From Atopsyche davidsoni (taxonomy: Eukaryota > Arthropoda > Insecta > Trichoptera > Hydrobiosidae): a DNA stretch of 64,000 nucleotides. Shown piece after piece: positions 45,180-57,059 of this stretch (position 1 is its first letter; each line of letters begins with the position of its first letter). Below the pieces are notes generated by a model, which saw only the letters and a list, made by a program, of their open reading frames with translations, had not been told where the DNA came from and made no database searches. The position numbers and the translations under genes are program-made. The stretch covers positions 4,464,001-4,528,000 of the forward strand of contig JAILWY010000020.1 of NCBI GenBank assembly GCA_022113835.1. The letters are read 5' to 3'.

Positions 45180-46435
45180 TTATGTTTAGTTAATATTTAA
45201 TTAATTAAACTGCTTGCTCATATTTAATACTCACTCCACGCCACTTGTAAACGTGTTATAATTTAAAAAAAAAATTCAAACCGTGACGTCATTTAGTCTT
45301 TGTTGACAAATATCTGAATATTTAATATATACAGTTTTATTATGAATGCAAATATTAATTGTTTCACACTTGCATGTGACGGTTTATTTTCTTACCTGGA
45401 ACTCGTCGTTTCACATACGAGTCGATTACCTTAAAAATGTAATATGCATACAACACTCATCGTTTGATTTCGGCCACCGCGACTTTTAACCGAGCGATAA
45501 TTTTAATCATCATATACTAGTGTGAAACCGATGTACATACAATTTTTTGATATTTTTTAATTTATCAATTATTTTATATTTTATATTTTATAATAACCAT
45601 TGGTTAATATAAAAGGGAACGTGTCTGGATAAAAAAAAATAGGGGACTCCCCATTCCAGGGTCGATGTTCTCTCCCTTTCTACGCGTATGTCTTTATCAG
45701 TCATTGTCGTTTTTTTTATCAGCCTTATAATAAATACCGACCATAGAGTAAATATCATAATAACAGCTCTCTGCTCGCTCCGCACCATTGTTATCTATGG
45801 TATGTACCAATGACGCATTAAACTGCATTACTCTCAATAGAGACATCAAGAACCGCCATACCTACATACAAAAAACCGACTCCACTAATAGGACATACTT
45901 CTGCCTTCATGAGCCGAATAGAGCCCTTAAGACCGGCCACATTTATCACGAGTAATATTAATATATAAATCAGGATATTTTTTTTAATGTTGCGTAGTCT
46001 AGTAATTGATTAAACAACAGTTGCAGTTTCTGCTGTTGTGAAGTACTTTCGATCGCACAGTGGTCGAGTTCATCGCGTGCGGTTGGGTCGATTTCTGCTT
46101 TCCAGCGTCTGGAAAGCGGGTGCATCTGGTGCACGGAGTCAGTGTCCCCACGTGACCCCTGGCCCAGAGCCACGTGTTATTCCCCACGACACGTGTCGAC
46201 GTGCACAGACCGCGCCCCCGCAGGAGGAAAGAATTCCAACACTTAATAATAGGACCAATCAAACGGTGATGACTGTACCGTGCAATACGATGACTGTACC
46301 ACGCGTTTTTACCTCGTCACACCATTTTGTAAGACACCCTCTACACACTGTATATTTTAAACTATACACATGCAACACGACGCACTGTTAATATATAAAC
46401 ATGACTATCATATAAACTGATTCAAAGCTTTTCGT
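45180..46435. other. mixed stretch, no gene seen
   Basis: A GC-moderate block at 46,030-46,240 is open on both strands and contains CACGTG twice. No domain is recognised. Confidence 0.35.
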
Positions 46436-46444
46436 CTCGAACGT

Positions 46445-47905
46445 CTCTTACCCATACTCGAGTTTTTTTTTTTTAATCATTTTCTGGTCCGTTTAGCGAA
46501 AAATCGAGTGCACCAATCAAAAAAATTTAAATGCAAAAAGTTAGACACATTCCTTCTTCTGAACGGAATATATTTTTATTTCTTGTAAATTTACTTTTAA
46601 TATGATAAATATGTGTTTTTCCGATTGAAGTGTAAGAATTTGGAGATTCGTCATGTCACTGTTCTAAGAGTGCTAAACATTTAAAAGTCTTTTTTTAAAT
46701 TGGAATTAAAAGATTTAATATAAACCCTGTGCTATTTTTTATTTTAAAAATAAAAAATAAATAAAAATCTTTAACAAATTTTGGTTTTGAAAAGTCGTCA
46801 TTTTATCCAATTTTTACATCTTCAAGATTTTATTTTACCCTGAAAATGGATGCTTATCAAATAATAAAAAAATATGTTAATATAATTTATAGTTTTTTCA
46901 ATATTGTGTAAAAAAATCAACTTTCGGCATAGAAAAATAAGGTGACAATTAAATTAATTAAATGACACGATTTCGCCAGGTAAAACGGTCCTTTTTTTGT
47001 GGCATACGGGGGATGGACACCAAGCAAGGTTAGGTCTTAAGGGTCTTGCTACAAACGTGGCAGTCCTCCAAGGATGAAGGAGATGTAATCGAGCAAAACA
47101 ATGCATTATTATCTGCACATACAATAAATAAAATAATATATAATAAATAATAAACACATATAATAAATTTTTACTAGAGATCAATGGGATACGTGTGGCT
47201 TACGCGTATTCAAATGGTACAATTGGGAGCAGGATTATAGAGTGTGGAGACAGTCTTTGAGGCTCAAAACTGGTTATTTCCGGTGATCTGACAGGTCAGA
47301 TCCTCGCGCGTGCTTCACGCCGCACTGAAGCCACTCACGGCGGATACTTTCGATTTTATTCATTAAACAAGAAAACTGGTTGCCGTGAGAAAAGCAAGAG
47401 TCGCTCCCACGCGAGAGTGAGTCGCCTAACTGTAATACAACCCAGCCACGACGCTTAGACTCAGCTTAGACTACACTTACACTCAGCTTAGTATAAACTT
47501 AAGCTGCCTACACAGCATGCAACTACCAAACAGCACCCATTTTTTAAAAAGAAAAACCTTTAGGCAGTTGCTTCTAGCCTTTTAATTGCCTCTGGTGTCC
47601 AACCGGACACCAGATGCAGTTCATTACCTGGCGAAATCGTGTCATCTAATTAATTTAATTCTCACTTTATTTTTCTATGTAGAAAGTTGATTTTTTTACA
47701 GAGTATAGAAAAAACTATAAATTATATTTACATATTTTTTATTATTTAATTTACGTCCATTTTTAGGGTAAAATAAAATCTTGAAGATGTTGAAAAATTG
47801 GATAAAATGACGACTTTTCAAAACCAAAGTTTGTTAAAGATTTTTTTTTTTAATTTTTATATTTATAAGACGCACATGGTTTATATTTAATCTTACAAGA
47901 CCAAA
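46445..47905. mobile_element. second copy of the fold-back element
   Basis: The left arm (46,445-47,035) matches 25,865-26,450. The right arm (47,640-47,905) matches the inner part of 26,610-26,890. The central ~600 bp differ from the first copy apart from a CTAGCCTTTTAATT and TTAGGCAGTTGC motif pair. Outer right-arm sequence is missing. Confidence 0.68.
47591..47614. repeat. 10-bp perfect hairpin
   Basis: TCTGGTGTCC and GGACACCAGA are separated by AACC. It lies at the inner edge of the right arm of the second fold-back copy. Confidence 0.7.
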
Positions 47906-48049
47906 CGTATATATAGAGACTCCACTCGTCTCGTAGCACCGGTCTCTGTATTGTTGAAATCGTTTTATAAATTATACACATCGGTTTTGGCAAACATTTT
48001 GGCATCAACACCGGTACAAAATATTTCAATTTATTATTCAAATAATAAG

Positions 48050-48715
48050 CACAATGCTTGAGTGATTTTTTCCGCGTGTAGATTTTAATTGGTGACCGGT
48101 TTCACCAGCCTTTCGCTTGTTATTAAAAAATATCAAAATCGAATTCCACCAAGTACTCTCGGTACACAAAATACTTAAATAATAAGCATTGTGCTTGAGT
48201 GATTTTTTCCGCGTGTAGATTTTCATTGGTGACCGGTTTCGCCAGCCTTTTACTTATTATTAAAAAATATTAAAACGGAATTCCACCAAGTACTCTCGGT
48301 ACACAAAATACTTAAATAATAGAGTGATTTTTTCCGCGTGTAGATTTTCATTGGTGACCGGTTTCGCCAGCCTTTCACTTAATATTAAAAAATATTAAAA
48401 TCGAATTCCACCAAGTACTCTCTGTACACATCGATTTTGCCAAACATTTTGGCATCGACGGTGGCCGCAATAATTTTTTCCGACACCGGTACAAAATATT
48501 TAAATAATGCACTTGAGTGATTTTTTCCGCGTGTAGATTTTCATTGGTGACCGGTTTCGCCAGCCTTTCGCTTGTTATTAAAAAACATCAAAATCGAATT
48601 CCACCAAGTACTCTCGGTACACAAAACACTCAAATAATAGAGTGATTTTTTCCGCGTGTAGATTTTCATTGGTGACCGGTTTCGCCGGCCTTTCGCTTGT
48701 TATCCACCAAGTAAC
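48050..48715 (-). repeat. tandem array with hammerhead-like GGCGAAACCGGTC motif
   Basis: GAGTGATTTTTTCCGCGTG starts units at 48060, 48197, 48322, 48515 and 48640. Each contains TTGGTGACCGGTTTCGCC (CACC in the first unit). Most carry CGAATTCCACCAAGTACTCT, and unit lengths alternate between ~125, ~137 and ~193 bp. Single diverged relatives are at 41,355 and 51,163. Confidence 0.85.
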
Positions 48716-48829
48716 CATCTGCCGGGCGTGTTGAATGTCCATTTAATTTTATCGCGATATAATAAATTTATTCTCCAAAGACAAGCGGCATAAAGAAAGC
48801 AGGATATCGCGGGCAACGCCAGAGCATCC

Positions 48830-49000
48830 TTTCTCCGCGCCCCCCTCCACCTCCCCCGCCCCGGGCTCCCCCCCCCCTCCCCACCCCGCGCCCGGAGGTC
48901 GTCGACCCCGCCGCGGCGTGCGAGCGAGACGGCAACACTCCCCGCTGGGGGGGGGGGGGAGAGGAGCAGGAGGGGAGGAGGGGAGGGGGCCCCCCCCTCC
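48830..49000. repeat. homopurine/homopyrimidine GC tract
   Basis: C-runs (48,838-48,895) are followed by G-runs (48,946-48,988), interrupted by CpG-rich sequence. The ends could pair, and assembly errors are possible. Confidence 0.6.
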
Positions 49001-49297
49001 AGCGGCACGGAATAATCACGGTCAGGCTCAAGGCTTTTGGCCAAAATTCTGCCCGATGCTAAATATACGTGGATATGCGCTTCCGTTTGTGTTTTTACGA
49101 TTTGTTATGATGTGGTTCGATAATACTCTCCGTAGGAATACACTGCAGCCATGGATAAACCTCGTAACCCGCAAACGTTTAAATTTGCAGTAGACGATAT
49201 AAATATTATATATATATATATATATATATGTGTATTAATTTTAGATTAATGTCAATCTGAATGCGTTTTTATTTACCCATGCAGGTATTAGTATGTT

Positions 49298-49425
49298 TAT
49301 GTGATTAAGCACATTTTTTCATACATTGAAAACGATTAAAGAAAACTCTCAGAAAATATCATCGTGACTTGTGAGGGATCGTAGTAATCGTTTTCAATGT
49401 ATGAAAAAATGTGCTTAATCACATA
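49298..49425. repeat. perfect 41-bp inverted repeat
   Basis: Bases 49298-49338 and 49385-49425 are exact reverse complements, separated by 46 bp. A weaker inverted copy of the loop (AAGAAACTCTC... and CAAGTCACATTGATAAT) continues to ~49,520, suggesting a fold-back element. Confidence 0.9.
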
Positions 49426-49521
49426 AATATATATGTGTCTTTTTTGTGATTTGATTGAACCCTACACAAGTCACATTGATAATTTTTTTGAGAGTTTCTT
49501 TGAATCATTTTCAATATGCGA

Positions 49522-49570
<49 letters not shown>

Positions 49571-49573
<3 letters not shown>

Positions 49574-49610
49574 GAGGTTTATTCTTACGGGAAGCATTAT
49601 TATACTACAA

Positions 49611-49673
<63 letters not shown>

Positions 49674-49716
49674 ATTTTGTAGTATAATAATGCTTCCCGT
49701 AAGAATAAACCTCGTA
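49571..49716. repeat. perfect 45-bp inverted repeat around a TA run
   Basis: Bases 49571-49615 are the exact reverse complement of 49672-49716, with only TA repeat between. The arms belong to the ~140-bp array. A cruciform would be expected if the DNA is really like this. Confidence 0.9.
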
Positions 49717-50464
49717 ACCTGCAAACGTTTAAATTTACAGTAGACGATATAAACATTATATATATTTTTTTATTGTTATTTTGTAGTATAATAATGGTTC
49801 CGGAGAGAATTTACTACAGCCATGGTTATACCTCGTAACCCCCAAAAATTTAAATATACAATAGACTATATAAACAATATATATATATATATATATATAT
49901 TATTTTGTAGTATAATAATGCTTCTCCAGAGAATTTACTTAAGTCATGCCTATACCTCGTAACCCCTAAAAAATTTAAATTTTACAGTAGACGATATTAA
50001 CATTATAATTTTTTTTAAATATATGTACTTTTACGGTTTGTTATTTTGTAGAATAATAATGTTTCTCCAGAGAATTTTCTACAGCCAAGGCTATACATCG
50101 TAACTCAAAAAAGTTTAAATTTACAGTAGACGATATAAACATTATATATATTTTTAAAATATATATATGTATATATACTTTTACGGTTTGTTATTTTGTA
50201 GTATAATAATGCTTCCCGAGAGAATTCACTAAAGCCAAGTTTATATGTCGTAACCCGCAAAAGCATACATTCACAGTAACCGATTTACGATTACGATTTG
50301 TTACAATAATGCTAGCTGAAATTACCTCGTAACCCACAAAATCCACTGCCGTGTTTGTATCTTTACAATTTATGTTGCAATACACGCTTACTAATAGCGG
50401 CTGATGCAACACCGCGTAACCCACAGAAGCGAAGTACGTGCTCATGAAAGAATTCACTAAGGCT

Positions 50465-50990
50465 TAGCAAACCCACATACGCGGTGTATCCAGCAAGCCG
50501 ACGCTGCCAACCATGTGGCGGCATTCCTTGCAGCCTGCGTCTTTGTGGGCAACCTCCTCGGGTGTGGCGACGCTTCGGCGCCGGTACGCGGCCCCCATCT
50601 TCATCTTCACGTATAAACATTTTTTTTGCTTTATTTTTTCTTTCTGATATAAGGTTGCGTTGTTTTTGAATAAAACATTGCACTATTATAGCGTTTAAGC
50701 CGGATCGTCTGAAATGACTGTGATGAAGCAGCGATGGCGTCACATACTAGTTGACTGCATAACGCGGGTATTGGCCTTCTGCAGACTTCGGAGTGAAGGT
50801 TGCCCCCGGGGCCCTTGCAGCCTCCGCCCCCCCCCTGCCCCCTTATGCCCCCTGCCCCCTCTTGCCCCCTGCCCCCTCGTGCCCCCTGCCGCCTCATCAG
50901 CTGCGCGCAGGGGGCATCGCCCTATCGATCCCCCGCCACGTGGTGCTCACGTGCGAGCCTCGGCCCGCGCCTCTATAAATACCCCCACCG
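50465..50990. other. GC-rich island with GCCCCCT repeats
   Basis: CpG-rich sequence at 50,480-50,610 and a C-rich run of (G/T)CCCCCT units at 50,820-50,890 are followed by CACGTG motifs and a TATAAATA box at 50,974. It could be a promoter, but no transcript can be assigned. Confidence 0.3.
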
Positions 50991-51162
50991 AGTCGATCAC
51001 CTGCTATTTCCGTTTTTAAACGCTAATTTCGACTTTTGGGACTGACTCAGGGCTGCCATCTTCACCCACAAATTGTCTATATATAAATTTTCCAAAAAAA
51101 TTTCGCCCGCCTGTGAATATTTTTGAGCAATCTATCGAATTCAAATTAAACATTTCAACAAA

Positions 51163-51208
51163 CTGAGTTTGATAGTGCCAACGTGAAATACAACCGAAAC
51201 CGGTCACC
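51163..51208 (+). repeat. hammerhead-like repeat, + orientation
   Basis: It reads TTGATAGTGCCAACGTGAAA, then ACAACCGAAACCGGTCACC. The order matches the minus strand of 41,393-41,446. Confidence 0.5.
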
Positions 51209-51219
51209 AATTTTAATCA

Positions 51220-52220
51220 GCATGCGTAAAAATTGATTATTCGAATGCAGTGTTGCAGCGTTTTTTATTAATGAAATAATAAAAATTGTAGAACCATATT
51301 GATTTAAGGAAAATTTTAGGGTTGCCATGTACAGCTACAATTTTTCTCTTTCGAAATGCGTCTACAGTATTGCAACTTTTAATTATATAATTATTCATTC
51401 AATATATATAGTTTTGCGCTTTTAACTTTTGTGATTGATTCAGGGTTGCCACATTTATTTACAAATAATTTTTTTTTCTTCTTTGCTAAAATTTTATAAA
51501 TGATATCTAAAAAAGAATTAAACCTATTAATTTTTTATTTACAGATTCATAGTATAATTTTTTTAAACTTATCAAATCAAACAGTTATCGATTGCATTAA
51601 AATTAATTAAATATTTGATTTCAGTGTTTCTCAAAGAGTATTAATTTTAACGCCTGCATAAACATGAATAATACAGTCATTTTGTTGCTTCGAAAAAGGG
51701 TGTGTTTGTATTGTAATTTTGAGAACCACTGGTCTTAAGACTGTTATATTATAAACGCCACTGCTTATTTTTTTTAATATAATATTTATATTATATTAAA
51801 TGTTTTTCAGTTTCTGAAAACGTCAGTCTGAGCTGGCCGAGAGAGACAGCACACTGTTGCCATGGCAACCCCGAGGCTCTCCCTCACACTATTTTGCCTA
51901 TTTCAAGTATAAACCCACCACTGCAATATGCCCTATCAATGCCCCTTCTTCTACTCATATACACTTTGATGCAGTAAGAGCTCTTCCGCCCTATCGTCAA
52001 CGTTTTTATATTTATTTTATATCAGTCTATGCACCTATTACCTATTCATATTATCTGAGATCGGTTGTCAATTATATACAAGGCGAAAATCCTATTATAA
52101 TCCGCTACATTACAACAATCGTTCAGCTTGAATGGAACCCTAAAAAGAGGCTTTATTCATGGCAACATATGAATATATATAATTTAAATTTATTTAGTGG
52201 GCGATTTAAGTATATCAAAG
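51220..52220. other. AT-rich stretch with one long open frame
   Basis: A 128-codon open frame (51,857-52,243, +) has no ATG at its start and no motif I recognise, so I do not call it. The RFX-like palindrome is reported separately. Confidence 0.35.
51856..51869. promoter_or_regulatory. perfect X-box palindrome (RFX site)
   Basis: GTTGCCATGGCAAC is a perfect palindrome matching the RFX/DAF-19 X-box consensus GTNRCC-N-RGYAAC. X-boxes drive ciliary genes in animals. No ciliary gene is visible nearby, so function is unproven. Confidence 0.4.
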
Positions 52221-52229
52221 AAAACCTTG

Positions 52230-52410
52230 AGGGGTTAGGTTAGGTTAGAAAAAAAAAAGGTTAGGTTATATATATATATAATGAAAATAATTACTTTTTT
52301 TTCAAATCCTCACTGTGAAGATTTAAATAAAAAGTAATTATTTTCATTATATTAATGGATCTTCACCGTTCAAATGCCTTGTCCCTCAACAAGGTTAGGT
52401 TAGGTTCAAA
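52230..52410. repeat. interstitial TTAGG repeats flanking a 20-bp hairpin
   Basis: GGTTAGGTTAGGTTAG at ~52,234 and GGTTAGGTTAGGTT at ~52,392 match the insect telomere unit TTAGG. Between them 52280-52299 and 52329-52348 are exact reverse complements with a 29-base loop. Confidence 0.7.
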
Positions 52411-52845
52411 GAAAAAAAGCCTTGGGGGGGAGGGGGGGGGGGGGCGTTGAATGCATGTAAACATGAGTAATTTTCGGTGTAGTTTATTGGTCGGTTATTA
52501 GTTGCTGATACAGGTATGTAATGTGTGTATAATCGTCAGTTGCATTGCTCCGTGTGTTACGGGCGTTCCCGGGCACAGTTGTTTGGTTACGGGTGGTTTG
52601 CAGTAAGGAGGGTCGTAGGTGGAGATTTTGGCGGTCGGTTGTCGGTTGCGTCGCCGCGGGTGCAGTGCGTCGAGGCATGCAGCGAGTGTACGGAATGCAC
52701 TTTGCGCCCCAACCTAGACTGGCTTGGCGTAGGTCATGTCTCCGGCTCGATACCCGCCGGACGCATCGCACGCCCCTCCATTGATTGCACTGCCAGACAT
52801 CACCCGACAGCACTATACAATCATGCTCGAAAGCACTACCAAGTA

Positions 52846-53830
52846 TCGCTGAACTGCACTGCCAAATATCGAGCCAATTGCACCGTCAAATATTGCACTA
52901 TCTGCTTTATCAATTATACAGTATTCGCATCGTGATTGAATTTTGACAAGTGTTGCGCAATCTGCTTTATCGTTTGATTGCAGTATCTGCTCTTTTATAT
53001 TCACTTCTTACTAAATCTTCACTATCTGCTTTATGAATTATAAGTTATTTGTATCATGATTAAATTTTGATAAATATCTGCTTTATCGTTTGACTGCAGT
53101 ATCTGCTCTTTTATATTCACTTCTTACTAAATCTTCACTATCTGCTTTATGAATTATAAGTTATTTGTATCATGATTAAATTTTTATAAATATCTGCTTT
53201 ATCGTTTGACTGCAGTATCTGCTCTTTTATATTCACTTCTTATTAAATCTTCACTGTCTGCTTTATAAATTATAAGTTATTTGTATCATGATTAAATTTT
53301 TATAAATATCTGCTTTATCGTTTGACTGCAGTATCTGCTCTTTTATATTCACTTCTTATTAAATCTTCACTATCTGCTTTATAAATTATAAGTTATTTGT
53401 ATCATGATTAAATTTTGATAAATATCTGCTTTATCGTTTGATTGCAGTATCTGCTCTTTTGTATATCGACGAAATTAAATTATATACGCTTCTTATATTT
53501 TTTATTACATCTTTACTACCTGCTTTATCAATTATTGTTTATTTTTATCACTGCTCTTTCTGTTTGCATAACAAATATTTGATTGCAGTATCTGCTCTTT
53601 CATATATCAACGAATTAAAATCTATACACTTCCTTAAATATCTTCACTATCTGATTTATCAATTATACGGTATTTGGATCATGATTAAATTTTAACAAAT
53701 ATTGCGCAATCTGCTTTGTGTATCGACGAAATTAAATTATATACACTTCTTATACTTTTTATTACATCTTCACTACCTGCTTTATCGATTACAGTTTATT
53801 TGTATCACTGCTCTTTCTAGTTGCATTTGA
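52846..53830. repeat. 116-bp tandem array
   Basis: CTGCTTTATCGTTTGAYTGC recurs at 52962, 53078, 53194, 53310 and 53426, exactly 116 bp apart. Degenerate pieces continue to ~53,830, with GCAGTATCTGCTCTTT at ~53,587 and relatives of it later. Confidence 0.92.
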
Positions 53831-53839
53831 ATCCACGTG

Positions 53840-54800
53840 CAGTACCAAATATCGTCTAAATTAATTAAATTAATTTCACTATCAAATATCAATAAATTTA
53901 TTTATATGCTCAATAAGATTGATTTAATTGTAGTTTCCTTAAAATTTTTAATGCAGGATGATATTACCAAATATTAAATAGTATTTGATTTAACCCTTTT
54001 AGAGACGCATAAATATCAGTTTATTGGACCACCTGCTCAATCAAATATTTATTTAATTGCACTATCTAAAATCAAAAATATTATGTCAATAATAATAATC
54101 GGCCGAACTGTTAATGATGATTAATGAATTTGACTTCATATTTGTCGTTAAAAATATTTCTATGTGTGTTTAAATTATTTTCAATTAAAATAAGGAAATT
54201 AGGGAAAATTTATAGTTAAATTGTTCTATCAAACCCCATCTATTTCCACTAAAACGACTTTTAGTGGAAGTGCATGGAGAAATGATACAATTTCCACGAC
54301 ACCAAAGACGCGAACCAATTTTCTTTTGCATCACAAGCGATGCAGTTTGCAATACAATCAGCATTTTACTGCCACCTATGAATGAATAGCCGTTTCTCTG
54401 CGAAGAAAGAACGCTTTGGCTACTCTTCCACAGATGTCTCTACACTACAATAAAATTTAAATAATACACGATTTTCATGATATTTCACGATAAAGTCGGC
54501 GCCGTTTGTTTGAAAAGTGCTTTGAATTTTTGCTTGGATATTTTTTTTGGGTTTGTTTTGGGTTATTATGCAATTTTATACTCGATTTCCTGCTGTCGGC
54601 TTGCTTTATAGCTTAGCGAGTCGGCGGTGGTTCTGTTGGGAGCACTTTCACTTCGGTTAGAAGATCATGGGTTAGAGCATTCAGGGCCGCGTTGGCAAAT
54701 TGGTGTTGGGAAATTTCAGCTGTAAGCCCCATTGCGTTGCTAAAAAAACTTATTTAACATAATCAAAACCTGTGATGTTATTGACTCACACTTATCTCAA
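53840..54800. other. AT-rich stretch, no gene seen
   Basis: It contains an 11-bp perfect hairpin (TTCCACTAAAA, 54,244-54,269). At 54,600-54,710 a segment with TTAGCGAGTCGGCGGTGG and ATGGGTTAGAGCATTCAGG may be a SINE relic, but I cannot define it. Confidence 0.35.
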
Positions 54801-54809
54801 ACATAATTT

Positions 54810-54930
54810 TCTTCTTCAGGTGCTCTCTTCAGAGGAAGTTAGCGACCATATCACTGTACATATATCTATGCCTGTTCATGGTTTTTTTTATGGAGGATAT
54901 GTCGTAGTCCCCGGGACCTTTCAATGATCA
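54810..54930 (-). mobile_element. RTE-like retroelement 3' tail fragment
   Basis: It shares TTCTTCTTCAGGTGCTCT, AGAGGAAGTTAGCGACCAT and GTAGTCCCCGGGACCTT with the other tails at 5.3 and 22.1 kb. Confidence 0.55.
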
Positions 54931-55329
54931 CCATTAAAATATCGTAAATATAAATATAACCCCATGAGCTTGATAATTTTTTTTTGCATATTACCATTAC
55001 GTATATAATATAAGACACTTGTTTGATTAATTGATTTTATTCTTTCATAATAACATAATAATATAATTACTGATTATCACAATATTTTTTTTAAATATTT
55101 AACAAAATTTGACAAAATTAAAACCATGAAATAAAAAATGGAGTTATGCAACTTTTACGCTGTAATTTAAGGGAAATCAAAAAAATAAGCCCGCCATCAG
55201 CCCATCCCGACGTCGACGATTCCCTTGACGCCTTTATTGCACTATTCGTTTTCGCTGACTTTCTCTTCTGCTCTAATTAGCCACCGGCTAGTTAAGGTTA
55301 GGTCGAGACGTCAAACGAAGTCCATTTTA

Positions 55330-55450
55330 ATTGGCTGGATACAGCGTTGAATACTAAGTCGCCGGTCGGGCTCGGATACTGCGCCAGGTCGCGACGTGGG
55401 CTCGAACCCCACCCGCGCCTCGAAGAGCATTTTCGACGATTACGTTACAA
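55330..55450 (-). repeat. possible tRNA-derived SINE head
   Basis: On the minus strand GTGGGGTTCGAGCCCAC forms a T-arm-like hairpin containing a B box. A similar GGGGTTCGAGCCCGG is at 36,470. No A box or full cloverleaf is certain. Confidence 0.3.
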
Positions 55451-55746
55451 AAAAAAATCGGCTTTGCACGCCATCAGGCCATCCCGTCGTCGGCGTGTCC
55501 TTGGAGCCGGCAATTTCACTGGCCCGGCTTGCTTTCTACGGAGCTCCGGTCAAGGCGCATTTCCGTTCGCAAGCACGTACACATCGCCGATCCACTGCAG
55601 GAGAGGGGCCTTCCCGACCCTAGAGCCCCGCGAGCCTCCTGCATTAACGAGCCTGACTTAAATATGCCTAGTGAATATCGTGAATCGATTTTTTGGTATA
55701 TGTGTACGCCACTAGGATGAGGTCCACTGGTGAATAAGTAATGAAG

Positions 55747-55768
55747 TGTGTCACGTATACGTGACACA
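55747..55768. repeat. perfect 22-bp palindrome
   Basis: TGTGTCACGTA followed directly by its reverse complement, with no loop. It could be a dimeric transcription-factor site or a cruciform. Confidence 0.85.
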
Positions 55769-55794
55769 GTGCTCGGCTGCAACCTTCCCCGCCC

Positions 55795-55870
55795 CCTCCT
55801 GGAGGGTTGAATGCACGGCCTGCGGTCCAAGGACGCAGGAAACTCACCCCCAAGGCACTTGCATTTCCCG
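55795..55870 (+). repeat. dispersed repeat (GGGTTGAATG family)
   Basis: TGGAGGGTTGAATGCACGG followed by GGTCCAAGGACGCAGG resembles GGGGGTTGAATGAACGTCCG and GGACCCAAGGACACC at 56,216. Similarity is partial. Confidence 0.4.
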
Positions 55871-56204
55871 GAAATTGCTGAAAGCGCTTCGAGAACTCCG
55901 GCCAGGTCAATCTCACGTACTTTCTTGTATTACGTAATAACATTAACTACAGCAGTTATACCACATAGCAACACGGAATTATTAAAAATAAATATATATA
56001 AAAAATAAAGCGTAAGCAGGAAGATAAAATTACATTTAAATATCTAAAAAAATAATTAAAATCAATCAGGCATTGGAGAAAATATTCAGTAGTATTAAAA
56101 TAATACTGAATTTTGTTTTTGAATGCGACTGTATAATATTCCCGTAAATTGAATCAATGAAGATTCGCCGGCGGATATTTTTGCTTCCGTTAAAAATAGG
56201 TTTC

Positions 56205-56320
56205 GTAGGTACTCTCGGGGGTTGAATGAACGTCCGTGGACCCAAGGACACCCGCGGGGGGAGGCTTGCAGGGGATGCACTGCACTCCCAACCCCCTCTG
56301 CGCTGCCAGGGCCTCGAATC
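56205..56320 (+). repeat. dispersed repeat (GGGTTGAATG family), best copy
   Basis: GGGGGTTGAATGAACG, GGACCCAAGGACACCC, GCAGGGGATGCACTGC and CAACCCCCTCTGCG occur in this order. The inverted copy at 62,770-62,845 matches the first three. Length and compactness suggest a SINE, but no polymerase III promoter is visible. Confidence 0.55.
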
Positions 56321-56689
56321 AAATAAATATAAGCGTGATAGCGCCTTTAAGACCTTTAACATGTCTTGGTGTTATGAGTGATGATGCTGTTATACTTATA
56401 GAAAGTGTTTCAAGGAGCGATGTTTTTTTTCTTAATTACGAGTGTGGTGTTAGAAATGTATCAATATGAGGGTTGCATCTTTAATTATCTTTTTTTTTAA
56501 ACTGGTTTTTGGACACATCAGGTGAAAAAATTACATGTGAAAGCAATCGGTTTTCAGTTGAGTCGAGGCTCAGTGAGGTTAGTTTGCCGATGATTTAGTA
56601 TGCTGCGTGTCTTTTTAAGCGGTGGATGCGATGCAAATTACAAGTGATAATAGATGACTGGGTGCGAAGTGCAGGTGCTGAAACTGCAG

Positions 56690-56960
56690 CCTGAAAGCTG
56701 AAGCCCCTGCCGGCGTGCCCGAGCCGGGCGACCCACATAGCGGTCGAGGGCCTTCCCTCTCCGCCGGCGCGGCGCCTGCGCGGGGAGCTCTCGGGAGCAC
56801 TCCCCTGCCCCCTCTGGCCCCCTCTGGCCCCCTCTGGCCCCCTCTGGCCCCTCTGGCCCCTCCCGCCCCTGCCCCGCCCCCCCCGCAGCTGTCGCGAGCC
56901 ACGTGAGCCGCGGGAAGCCGCGCAACTGCGCCAACTGCCAGACGCCCGCGCACACCCTCC
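56690..56960. other. GC-rich island with CTCTGGCCCC repeats
   Basis: About five copies of CCTCTGGCCC lie between 56,808 and 56,860 in CpG-rich surroundings. Both strands are open and low-complexity. It could be a promoter or a minisatellite. Confidence 0.35.
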
Positions 56961-57059
56961 AGGCTTACTTTTGCATCAGACTGAGTGATAACCAGACAAT
57001 AGCGTTCTGGTTCTTATTTCTACTGAGGCGGTCTGAAGCATGAACGCTTCGAAAAGGAC

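Larger units (their letters stand above)
49120..50345. repeat. diverged ~140-bp repeat array with TA microsatellites
   Basis: Units share ATTTTGTAGTATAATAATGCTT, AGAGAATTTACTACAGCCATG, CCTCGTAACCC and AAATTTACAGTAGACGATAT. Copies lie near 49,130, 49,672, 49,775, 49,905, 50,040 and 50,192, and one at 49,571 is inverted. TA runs occupy 49,206-49,229, 49,527-49,570 and 49,616-49,670. Confidence 0.8.

Noticed and set aside
49433..49756. Open frames of alternating Ile-Tyr
   Set aside because: Translations of TA microsatellites.
51857..52243. 128-codon open frame
   Set aside because: No ATG at its start, no domain, and AT-driven composition; kept only as a note.
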